Shown here: in pieces, positions 1 to 7,237 of the stretch
Layout: every line of letters starts with the position of its first letter
Position numbering within the stretch: position 1 is the stretch's first letter
From: Tidjanibacter massiliensis
GTDB taxonomy: Bacteria > Bacteroidota > Bacteroidia > Bacteroidales > Rikenellaceae
DNA length: 64,000 nt
Assembly (NCBI RefSeq): GCF_900104605.1
Contig: NZ_LT629960.1
Span: forward strand, 124,001-188,000
Direction of reading: 5' to 3'
The notes under the pieces: generated by a model
Database searches by the model: none
The model's input: the letters and a program-made list of their open reading frames with translations, nothing else
Told to the model about the DNA's origin: nothing
Made by a program: the position numbers and the translations under genes

Positions 1-368
1 TTGCTTGTCGCCCGTACATAGTGCGATAGTGCTGCCGCGGTTTTGGACATCACACACGGCGGAACGAAGATACGGATATTTTGTAAAAACACAAAAAAAA
101 CCGAGAAAAACAGGGCTGCGGCGAGGAATAGGGGCGGTTCGGGCGTGAAGTGCCGAACCGCCGTAGGACTTTTTTGAAAGATTGTTTTTTATCGTTCCGG
201 TTGTCGGTAAACCGATGTTCCGGCTATATCCGCAGTGCGGATGTTGCGAATCTTTCGAAATGTGCGATAGTTGACAATTTGTCGTTTTTTGCCGCAGGGA
301 CGGACCGGAGCCGTTTGCGGACAGGACGGGCGGAGAACGCCGCGGGGGTACACTCCGTCCGGAAGGTG
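1..368. other. Intergenic region without a supported gene
   Basis: No convincing reading frame is seen in this stretch, which lies downstream of the leftward DUF488 gene. A 10-bp hairpin (133-142 pairing with 153-162) is followed on the plus strand by a T-run at 170-175, so it could end a rightward transcript. An A/T-rich stretch around 80-110 includes, on the minus strand, a TATCTTCG sequence. That is one base from a Bacteroidota -7 box and could drive a gene lying to the left of the window. Confidence 0.4.
133..175 (+). terminator. Hairpin with T-run
   Basis: A perfect 10-bp inverted repeat (133-142 and 153-162, 10-nt loop) has six T's starting at 170. The T-run lies eight bases beyond the stem, so termination efficiency is uncertain. 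Confidence 0.35.
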
Positions 369-728
369 TTATGCGGGGGTGGTTTCGAGGTATTCCCGGA
401 GGATGAGCGCGTGGTTTTCGGCGGCGTTCCGGGAGGCGAAGAGCAGGGTGACTGTGGGGAGTTCCCGTATCTTCCCGGCGAATGCTGCCGCCGTCCCGGA
501 GTGTTCCAGTTCCGACAGGTACCGTTTCCGGAATTCATCCCATCGGCCCGCCGGGTCCTGATGGTACCATGTGCGGAGCGCGGCGGACGGGGCTACCTCC
601 TTTTCCCAGGAGTCGTAGTGAAGCGCATCCTTGCGGATGCCGCGCGGCCACAGCCTGTCGACCAATACCCGGTAGCCGTCGTCGGGGGATTCGGGTTCGT
701 AAACCCTTTTGATGCGTATGCGTGTCAT
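369..728 (-). CDS. DUF488 family protein (YeaO-like)
   Basis: A 119-residue protein of the DUF488 family, whose members are small cytoplasmic proteins without a settled biochemical role. The family signature is clear: an N-terminal strand segment reading IKRVYE, then VDRLWPRG at about residues 23-30, and a conserved Trp-rich middle (WEKEVAPS, residues 41-48). Length matches the usual 115-125 residues. The reading frame extends upstream, but family alignment fixes the start at the ATG ending at 728, immediately before MTRIRIK. The gene lies 56 bp downstream of murF on the same strand and is probably the last gene of the manC-murF transcript. That placement suggests no particular role for it. 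Confidence 0.85.
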   Translation of the reverse strand: MTRIRIKRVYEPESPDDGYRVLVDRLWPRGIRKDALHYDSWEKEVAPSAALRTWYHQDPAGRWDEFRKRYLSELEHSGTAAAFAGKIRELPTVTLLFASRNAAENHALILREYLETTPA

Positions 729-784
729 GGCGGAAATTTTTCCGCATGAGGGGGCAAAAAGTATGCCTTGCCGTCGGGGGGCGG

Positions 785-2092
785 TCAGAGGTAGCGGACG
801 ATACGTTCCAGCGCCATTCCGCGCGAGCCTTTCAGCAGGACTACTTTGTTTTTGACGTAAGCGAGCCGTTCCCGCAGGTAGAAGAGGGCGGCATCCATGT
901 CGGGGAAGGTCATGAGCGACATTTTCTGTGTCGCCTCCCGCAGGTCGGCCGCGGCTGCGGCGTCGCAGAACTCCTGCCCTATCAGGACTACCCGTTTGAA
1001 ATCCATGCCGAGTATCAGCTCCAGTATGGTGCGGTGTTCCGCGGCGCTCCATTTGCCCAGTTCCAGCATGTCTCCGAGAATGGCTATCTTCTCCGATTTG
1101 GTCGCGTCCAGGTCGTAAGGTGAAAGTTTGCCGAACCAGTCGAGGGCTGCCCGCATGCTCGACGGATTGGCGTTGTAGCAATCCGCAATGACGATATTGT
1201 TTTTCGTACGTATTATCTGAGAGCGGTTGATAGTCGGGACATAGTCCCGAATGGCGCCGTAGAGTTCTTTCTCTCCCACGCCGAAGTGGCGCCCGATGGT
1301 CGCTGCCGCGGCGATGTTGAAGCGGTTGTAGTTCCCGACAAGCTGGCTTTTGAGGCCGTCAGCCGCCTCGGCTCCGTACCGGACCGTTTTCAGCGTAGGG
1401 CGCTGTGCGGCCATTGCGGCCAGCGTCGCATCGTCCTGCCGGACGAAAGCCACTCCTCCGTCGGCCGCCAGCCGGTCGTAAAGCTCCCCTTTGGCGGCCT
1501 TCACCCCCTCTTCGTCTCCGAAGCCTTCGAGGTGTGCCTTGCCGATGTTGGTGACGATGCCGTAATCGGGTTTTGCGATACGACACAGGGCGGCTATTTC
1601 GCCCGGGGCGCTGGCCCCCATTTCGACGATACCGAATTCGATGCCGGCGGGCATGGCCAGCAGCGTCAGCGGGACGCCGATGTGATTGTTCAGGTTGCCC
1701 TGTGTGGCATATACCCGGTATTTCTGCGACAGGACGGCATGTACGAGCTCTTTCGTGGTGGTCTTGCCGTTGGTGCCGGTGATGGCGAGTATGGGGATAC
1801 CCAGCCGCGTGCGGTGCATGGCTGCCAGCTCCTGCAACGTCTGGAGTACGTTATCGACAAGGAAATAATCCCTGCCGGGATTCGTCCCGGAAGGAATGGC
1901 TTCGGGGTCGTCCACCACGGCGAGGGCCGCGCCCTTCCGCAGGGCTTCGGCCGCGAAGGCGTTGCCGTCGAAGGAGGGGCCGCGCAGGGCGAAGAAGATG
2001 GCGCCTTCGGGAATGTGCCTGCTGTCGGTAGTGACGGCAGGATGCGCCGTATAGAGGTCGTATAGTTCCGATATTTGCTGTTGCGATGGCAT
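785..2092 (-). CDS. murF: UDP-N-acetylmuramoyl-tripeptide--D-alanyl-D-alanine ligase MurF
   Basis: MurF adds D-Ala-D-Ala to UDP-MurNAc-tripeptide, the last cytoplasmic step of the peptidoglycan precursor, using ATP. The 435-residue protein has the N-terminal uridine-binding domain (TTDSRHIPEG, about residues 21-30), the Mur ligase P-loop GTNGKTTTK (106-114), the NNHIGVPLTLL segment after it, and the central and C-terminal ligase domains (DCYNANPSSM; ILGDMLELG). Length is normal. The frame is open upstream, but MPSQQQ at 2092 is the start that gives a standard N-terminus. It follows the manC stop by 26 bp, so the two are likely cotranscribed. This is unusual only in that MurF here sits outside a large mur/fts cluster. 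Confidence 0.95.
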   Translation of the reverse strand: MPSQQQISELYDLYTAHPAVTTDSRHIPEGAIFFALRGPSFDGNAFAAEALRKGAALAVVDDPEAIPSGTNPGRDYFLVDNVLQTLQELAAMHRTRLGIPILAITGTNGKTTTKELVHAVLSQKYRVYATQGNLNNHIGVPLTLLAMPAGIEFGIVEMGASAPGEIAALCRIAKPDYGIVTNIGKAHLEGFGDEEGVKAAKGELYDRLAADGGVAFVRQDDATLAAMAAQRPTLKTVRYGAEAADGLKSQLVGNYNRFNIAAAATIGRHFGVGEKELYGAIRDYVPTINRSQIIRTKNNIVIADCYNANPSSMRAALDWFGKLSPYDLDATKSEKIAILGDMLELGKWSAAEHRTILELILGMDFKRVVLIGQEFCDAAAAADLREATQKMSLMTFPDMDAALFYLRERLAYVKNKVVLLKGSRGMALERIVRYL

Positions 2093-2118
2093 GTGGCTGA
2101 AGGTGTATGGTGCGGGCG

Positions 2119-3198
2119 TCAAATGAATCTGTCTCCTTTGGTGAAGCGTGCGGTGTCTATGAACTTCTTGATGTTCTGCTCGTTCTCTTTCGGACATATC
2201 ATCAGCACGTCTTCGGTGTCGATGACGATGAATTCGTCGAGTCCCTCCACCACGGCGAGTTTCCCCTCCGGTTTTTTGATAAGGCATCCGTGCGTGTCGA
2301 ACAGGATGCAGTCCGGACTGTCGGTATTGCCGTCGGCATCCTTGGGAAGGTATTCGTAAAGCGAACCCCATGTGCCGATGTCGCTCCAGCCGAAATCGCC
2401 GCAGCGCACATAGACGTTGTTCGCCTTCTCCATGATACCGTAGTCTATCGAAATGGCACGGCATTCGGGGTAGATGCGTGCTATTCCCTCCTGCTCCCGG
2501 TCGGTGCCGTAGTCTCCCTCGATGGAGGCGAAGAGCTGGCAGGTTTCGGGCAGCATCCGGTTCATGGACTCCAGTATCGTGCGGGTCTGCCAGACGAATA
2601 TTCCTGAATTCCAGAAAAATTCTCCCGACTGTAGGAAGGCTTTGGCCAGTTCCAGATTGGGCTTTTCGGTGAAGGTCTTCACCTTGTTCAGACCGTCCCG
2701 GCGCATGGGCTGGTCTACCTGTATGTAACCGTAGCCGGTCGCCGGACGGGTAGGCTGTACGCCGATGGTCACCAATGCCTCGTGCGAGGAGGCGAACTCG
2801 ACCGCCTCTTCCACGACGTTCCGGAAAGCCGGTTCATTGAGGATGAGGTGGTCCGACGGCGTGACTATCATGGTGGAGTCCGGGGCGGTGGCCTTCAGCC
2901 GGAAAGCGGCGTAGGCGATGCAGGGTGCGGTGTTGCGGCCGAGCGGTTCGGCCAGTATCTGTTGCGGTGCGATTTCCGGCAGCTGTTCGAGTACGAGGTC
3001 GCGGTAGGTGCTGTTCGTGACGACGAGAAAGTTTTCTGCCGGGACGAACTCCGCGAACCGTTCGAAGGTGCTCCGGATGAAGGTTTTCCCCGTTCCTAAG
3101 ATGTCGAGGAATTGTTTGGGCCTGCCGCTGCGGCTGATGGGCCAGAAGCGGGTTCCGGCCCCGCCGGCCATGATAACGCAATAGATATGGCTGTTCAT
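2119..3198 (-). CDS. manC: Mannose-1-phosphate guanylyltransferase
   Basis: Converts mannose-1-phosphate and GTP to GDP-mannose, the precursor for GDP-fucose and surface polysaccharides. The nucleotidyltransferase signature MAGGAGTRFWP is at about residues 10-20, followed by RSGRPKQFL. Further family motifs are the metal-binding region TPSDHLI, FTEKP, and NSGIFVW. At 359 residues it is the short, single-domain form without the C-terminal phosphomannose isomerase domain of long ManC proteins. The start at 3198 (MNSHIYC) fits the family, and a strong promoter lies about 75 bp upstream. It leads the transcript continuing into murF. Confidence 0.93.
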   Translation of the reverse strand: MNSHIYCVIMAGGAGTRFWPISRSGRPKQFLDILGTGKTFIRSTFERFAEFVPAENFLVVTNSTYRDLVLEQLPEIAPQQILAEPLGRNTAPCIAYAAFRLKATAPDSTMIVTPSDHLILNEPAFRNVVEEAVEFASSHEALVTIGVQPTRPATGYGYIQVDQPMRRDGLNKVKTFTEKPNLELAKAFLQSGEFFWNSGIFVWQTRTILESMNRMLPETCQLFASIEGDYGTDREQEGIARIYPECRAISIDYGIMEKANNVYVRCGDFGWSDIGTWGSLYEYLPKDADGNTDSPDCILFDTHGCLIKKPEGKLAVVEGLDEFIVIDTEDVLMICPKENEQNIKKFIDTARFTKGDRFI

Positions 3199-3270
3199 CG
3201 CTTTGGGATGGATTGTGGTTGCTGTCGAAACAATGATTTCATCTTCCGGCTTGCATTTCGGACCGGATAA

Positions 3271-3303
3271 ACAAAAGTAGGAAAAAATAGCGCATCGGCC
3301 AAA
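3271..3303 (-). promoter_or_regulatory. Bacteroidota-type promoter for manC-murF
   Basis: On the minus strand, TTTG (3303-3300) and TACTTTTGT (3279-3271) are separated by 20 bp. This matches the -33 TTTG / -7 TAnnTTTG promoter described for Bacteroidota primary sigma factor. Transcription would start near 3265. Confidence 0.7.
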
Positions 3304-3414
3304 CGCTTTCTGCTGCGAATTGCACCCGTTCCGTTGTCGTGTTCCGTCGGCCGCCACCGCTCGCCGGAACACGGAGAGTTCTTCGGGGCGGCTGCCGCTC
3401 TTTCCCGTCTGCCG

Positions 3415-4536
3415 TCAGTAGGCCGTTTTGTCCGGCTTCGCGCTCCAGAGGCGGAAGGCTTCGAGTGCCTCGCTGCGCATCAGCTCCTGTGAGGGGAGCC
3501 GCCGTTCGGAGCGCGGCAGGGCCAGTTCGTCGTATATCAGCGAGTCATCGAAACCGATGGCCTTCGCGTCCTCTTTCCCGTTGGCGAAATATACCTTGTC
3601 CAGCCGCGCCCAGTAGATGGCGCCCAGGCACATGGGACATGGCTCGCAGGAGGTGTATATTTCGCATCCGCTCAGGTCGAACGTACCCAGCCGCCGGGCC
3701 GCTTCCCGTATCGCCTGCACTTCGGCATGGGCCGTGGGGTCGTTCTCGGCCGTTACGCGGTTGGTGCCCGTCGCCACGATTCGGCCGTTGCGGGCGATGA
3801 CCGCCCCGAACGGGCCTCCGCCTTCCGCCACGTTGGCTACCGAGAGGGCGATGGCCTTTTTCATCAACTCTTCTTTCGTCATGGTATCGCAGTATTGTTC
3901 TGTATGTACGGCTCTGTCGGTGAACAGGATACCGTTCAGATGGTCCGTTTCGTGCTGGAAGATGACCGCCGTGTAGCCCGTGACCCGCTCCGTAGTGTCG
4001 GAGCCCCGGAGAGTCCGGTAGTGTACGGTAATCTCCTGCGGGCGTACCACCGTTCCGACGATGCCCGGAATGGAGAGGCATCCCTCCTGTCCGGCGGCCG
4101 TGTCGTCCCCGTAGCCGGTTATCTCAGGATTGACGTACAGTTCGAAAGGTTCGCCCGGTTTGTCGAAACGCTGTACGGCGATGAGACGGCGCAGGATACC
4201 TACCTGCGGTGCGGCGATGCCTACGCCCTCGTTCGCGGGGTCACGTACGGTCGCCAGCATGCCGGCGACCAGCCGTTCGAACTCCTCCGTGTGCAGCATT
4301 CCGTCGTCCAGCGGTTTCGATTGGGTACGCAGAAGGAGGGAGTCGTTGCGGTCGTTCACGGAGAGCAGGCGCATCGGGCCGCCGTCGGGTCTTATCAGTG
4401 CCCGTTCTTCGTCCGTGAAGCCTCGGTCGGATGTTTTCGGTCCGCATGCGGCGAGTGCGGTGCAGGTCAGCAACAGGGCGGCCGTTCGGAGAATGGAGGC
4501 TGGCTGGTACATGGTTCGTTTTTTGTTGTCGTTCAT
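3415..4536 (-). CDS. Lipoprotein peptide deformylase fused to a guanine deaminase-like domain
   Basis: One uninterrupted 373-residue frame encodes two complete enzymes. Residues 1-31 form a lipoprotein signal with lipobox LAAC (Cys31). Residues about 55-210 are a peptide deformylase with all three motifs: GVGIAAPQ (104-111), EGCLS (151-155) and the metal-binding HETDH (195-199). Residues 219-373 begin with a Met and match a full-length zinc-dependent nucleoside/guanine deaminase of about 155 residues, with HAE (270-272) and PCPMC (299-303). The gene follows adenine deaminase by 43 bp, which supports a guanine deaminase role in purine salvage. The oddity is that a lipoprotein signal precedes two activities normally cytosolic. 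A lost stop codon between once-separate genes, or internal initiation at 3882, are alternatives. A second possible start is the ATG at 4512. Confidence 0.82.
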   Translation of the reverse strand: MNDNKKRTMYQPASILRTAALLLTCTALAACGPKTSDRGFTDEERALIRPDGGPMRLLSVNDRNDSLLLRTQSKPLDDGMLHTEEFERLVAGMLATVRDPANEGVGIAAPQVGILRRLIAVQRFDKPGEPFELYVNPEITGYGDDTAAGQEGCLSIPGIVGTVVRPQEITVHYRTLRGSDTTERVTGYTAVIFQHETDHLNGILFTDRAVHTEQYCDTMTKEELMKKAIALSVANVAEGGGPFGAVIARNGRIVATGTNRVTAENDPTAHAEVQAIREAARRLGTFDLSGCEIYTSCEPCPMCLGAIYWARLDKVYFANGKEDAKAIGFDDSLIYDELALPRSERRLPSQELMRSEALEAFRLWSAKPDKTAY

Positions 4537-4579
4537 TGTCGTTTGGCCTGCCGCGTACCGGCAGGCCGACTGGCTCCGT

Positions 4580-6229
4580 CTACCGGATGAACCGGCTTTC
4601 GTCCACGTCGTACAGTCCCGTATCGAGCAGGCGCAGGGAGGGTATGACCGGCAGGGCTACGAAAGAGAGTGTCGTGAAGGCGTCTATGCGGCGGTTCACG
4701 CCCATGGCGTGGGCTTGCTTTTCCAGATGATGTATCGTTTCGGCGACCGTGGAGGCATTCTCGGCGGACATCAGGCCGTATGCCGGCAGGGGAAGTTCGC
4801 CGACAATCCTGCCGCCGGAGGCTATCGTATATCCGCCGCCGAGTTCACGCAGCCGGTTGCATGCCACGGCTATGTCCGCTGCGTTGTCGCCGGCGCAGAC
4901 CACGTTGTGTGCATCGTGCGAGACGCTGGTGGCGACGGCTCCGTTGCGGATGCCGTACCCTTTGAGCATGCAGACGGCGATGTTGCCGTTCCTGCCGTGG
5001 CGTTCCACCGTGGCCAGGCGTGTCAGTCCCCGCCACTCCCCATCGGCCAGGGGTGTTTTGCGTGTGAGAAGCTGTCCCTCCACCAATTCGATGGCCACCT
5101 TTTTCATCGTATCGGGCAGGGTGAAGTCCGCTGCGTGCATCTCTCTGAAACGGACGGTATTCGGGAAGTCGCGGCGCGGGGCGGCGCCGCAGCCTGTCGT
5201 GCCGGTGAGACGGCCTTCCGCGGCGACCAACCGGCCGTCTTTTATGACATAGACGATGCGGTTGCAGGCGTCGTCCGTGACGACGAGGTCGGCAACGTAT
5301 CCTTCGCGGACGTTGCCGCGGTCTTCCAGACCGTAGAAACGGCAGGGGTTCCAGGAGGCCATGCGGGCCGTTTCGCCCCATCCGAAGCCCAGCCGGCGGG
5401 CCATGCGGACGATATAGGAGATGTGTCCTTCCGCTGCGATGGTGGCCAGGTGCTTGTCGTCGGTGCAGAACGCGAACCGCGCAGTGTCCAGCCCCCGCTC
5501 TTTCACGCAGCGCAGCAGTACCTCCGCGTTGCGGGCCGCACTCCCTTCCCGGATATAGATGTTCATTCCCTTCCGGTAGCGCTCCAGCATGCCTGCGGCG
5601 TCGGTACACTCGTGGTCGTTCCGGATACCGGCCCCGATGTAGGCGTCCAGCAGGTCGGCCGGCATGCCGGCCGTATGGCCGTCGATGGTCTTGTCGCGGA
5701 AGAGGGCGATTTTCGCCATGATTTCCGGACGGCGTTCGGCTACGTCGTAGTAACACATCACTTCGCCCAGTCCGGCCACGTCGGGGCGTTCGGCGAATTC
5801 CCGCATCGCATCGGCGAGGAACTCGCCCGCGCCGTTGGTGTCGAGCATGGTGGCGGGGACGCTCGAAGGAACGGCGGTGAAAATGCCGACGGGGGCTGCA
5901 GCGGCCTCGTCGAGAAAACTCCGCAGTCCTTCGGCTCCGGCCACGTTCACCACTTCGTGCGGGTCGGCTATCACGCATGTGGTACCGTGCGGCAGTACCG
6001 CTTCTCCGAAGGCGGAGGGGAGTACCATGCTCGACTCGATGTGTACATGCGCATCCACGAAACCTGCCGTGACCATCAGTCCCGTGCAGTCCAGCGTTTC
6101 GGCTCCGGCGGCCGGAAGACCTTCTCCGACTGCGGCTATCCGGCCGTCCCGGACGAGTACGTCGGCACGGGAGACCGTTCCCCGCTGACCGTCCGCCACG
6201 GAACCGCCCTTCATCAATATTGCTTTCAT
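4580..6229 (-). CDS. ade: Adenine deaminase
   Basis: Deaminates adenine to hypoxanthine in purine salvage. The 549-residue length and domain order match the Ade family of amidohydrolases: an N-terminal beta-sandwich; the metal-binding GFVDAHVHIESSMV followed by GTTCVIADPHEVVNVAG; the later CTDDKHL motif; and the C-terminal region with HDAHNVVCAG. The start at 6229 gives the typical short MKAILMKGG lead. The next gene downstream carries a guanine deaminase-like domain, so the pair probably forms a purine-base deamination operon. Confidence 0.95.
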   Translation of the reverse strand: MKAILMKGGSVADGQRGTVSRADVLVRDGRIAAVGEGLPAAGAETLDCTGLMVTAGFVDAHVHIESSMVLPSAFGEAVLPHGTTCVIADPHEVVNVAGAEGLRSFLDEAAAAPVGIFTAVPSSVPATMLDTNGAGEFLADAMREFAERPDVAGLGEVMCYYDVAERRPEIMAKIALFRDKTIDGHTAGMPADLLDAYIGAGIRNDHECTDAAGMLERYRKGMNIYIREGSAARNAEVLLRCVKERGLDTARFAFCTDDKHLATIAAEGHISYIVRMARRLGFGWGETARMASWNPCRFYGLEDRGNVREGYVADLVVTDDACNRIVYVIKDGRLVAAEGRLTGTTGCGAAPRRDFPNTVRFREMHAADFTLPDTMKKVAIELVEGQLLTRKTPLADGEWRGLTRLATVERHGRNGNIAVCMLKGYGIRNGAVATSVSHDAHNVVCAGDNAADIAVACNRLRELGGGYTIASGGRIVGELPLPAYGLMSAENASTVAETIHHLEKQAHAMGVNRRIDAFTTLSFVALPVIPSLRLLDTGLYDVDESRFIR

Positions 6230-6440
6230 GTCGTTCCTTATTGAAATTGATGTTCCCGGTACAAAAATGGGGATTTCTCCCGGATTTGCAGGATTTCCGG
6301 CCGGATTTTAATCCTTCGGTGCTCCCGTTTTCCGAAAAGGGCAATAACCGGAAGCGGACGACGTTGTAGGTGAAACGGAGTGCGGGGGCCGGCACGGCGG
6401 AAATAACCGGTGGAATGGGGCATCGGTCGTTCGGATTTAT

Positions 6441-6449
6441 TACCTTTGC
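6441..6449 (+). promoter_or_regulatory. Putative -7 box for pssA
   Basis: TACCTTTGC matches TAnnTTTGC and lies 31 bp before the pssA start codon. No clear -33 TTTG is visible at the expected spacing. Confidence 0.5.
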
Positions 6450-6480
6450 GGAAGAAACGGGTGAAAACAGAGAGAAAGAC

Positions 6481-7191
6481 ATGAAAGCAAAGCTTATCAC
6501 GCTGCCCAATATCATTACGCTCGCCAATCTGCTGTGCGGTACGCTGGGCATTATATCGATGGTGTCGCTCCAGTCGGCCGGGGCATTGCGCGTGGCGTTC
6601 GTGCTCATGTTGGCGGCAGCCCTCTTCGATTTCCTCGACGGGTTCGTGGCGCGGCTCACCGGGCAATATTCCCCTGTCGGAGCCCAGCTCGATTCGCTGG
6701 CCGACATGGTCAGTTTCGTCGTGCTGCCAACCGTCGTCGCCATGAAAATCTACTATCTCGCCGGAGGATACGGCGCATGGAGCGCGGTGATGCTGCTGAT
6801 AACGGCCTGCGGGGCGTTGCGGCTCGCCCGGTTCAACGTTTCGGACGACCAGAAGCGGGAGTTCGTCGGGTTGCCCGTACCTGCCTGCGCCCTGTTCGTG
6901 GGGGCGTTCGGCTGGTACATGTCGGGCCGTATCGGTTTGCCGGCGGCGGCATGGATGCAGTGGGCCGTACTCGCCGCAGGGGTGGTGCTGGCTCTGCTGA
7001 TGGTCTCTCCCGTGAGCATGTTTTCGCTGAAGTTCGAGGGGTTCGGCTTCGCGGGCAACGAGGTGCGGTATACCTATCTGCTGGTGTCGCTGGTCATCGT
7101 TCTGGTCGCCGGCATGCCGGGCGTCGGGCTCGCCATCCTGCTCTATATCCTCTATTCGCTTGTGATATGGCTTGTGGGTAGGTGTAAGTGA
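6481..7191 (+). CDS. pssA: CDP-diacylglycerol--serine O-phosphatidyltransferase
   Basis: Makes phosphatidylserine, precursor of phosphatidylethanolamine, from CDP-diacylglycerol and serine in the inner membrane. The 236-residue polytopic protein begins with a hydrophobic segment (LPNIITLANLLCG). It carries the CDP-alcohol phosphotransferase signature DG-x2-AR-x8-G-x3-D-x3-D (DGFVARLTGQYSPVGAQLDS...D) at about residues 43-65, followed by several membrane segments. The frame is open upstream, but the ATG at 6481 fits both the family and the promoter at 6441. A separate promoter-like box before the next gene suggests monocistronic transcription. Confidence 0.92.
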   Translation: MKAKLITLPNIITLANLLCGTLGIISMVSLQSAGALRVAFVLMLAAALFDFLDGFVARLTGQYSPVGAQLDSLADMVSFVVLPTVVAMKIYYLAGGYGAWSAVMLLITACGALRLARFNVSDDQKREFVGLPVPACALFVGAFGWYMSGRIGLPAAAWMQWAVLAAGVVLALLMVSPVSMFSLKFEGFGFAGNEVRYTYLLVSLVIVLVAGMPGVGLAILLYILYSLVIWLVGRCK

Positions 7192-7207
7192 CGTGGCGAA
7201 AAAATGT

Positions 7208-7216
7208 TATCTTTGC
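7208..7216 (+). promoter_or_regulatory. -7 box of the porin gene
   Basis: TATCTTTGC is a perfect TAnnTTTGC box starting 17 bp after the pssA stop. It rules out the upstream in-frame starts of the porin frame and supports the ATG at 7238. Confidence 0.6.
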
Positions 7217-7237
7217 GGCTGGAAACCCCGTTTTTGG

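Noticed and set aside
47-120. Possible origin or AT-rich unwinding region at the left edge
   Set aside because: There is only one short A/T-rich stretch and no cluster of DnaA-box-like sequences that I can see.
4130-6244. A 704-residue plus-strand open frame
   Set aside because: It is antisense to adenine deaminase, whose motifs are unmistakable. The frame is open only because of GC-rich codon bias, and its translation lacks any family pattern.
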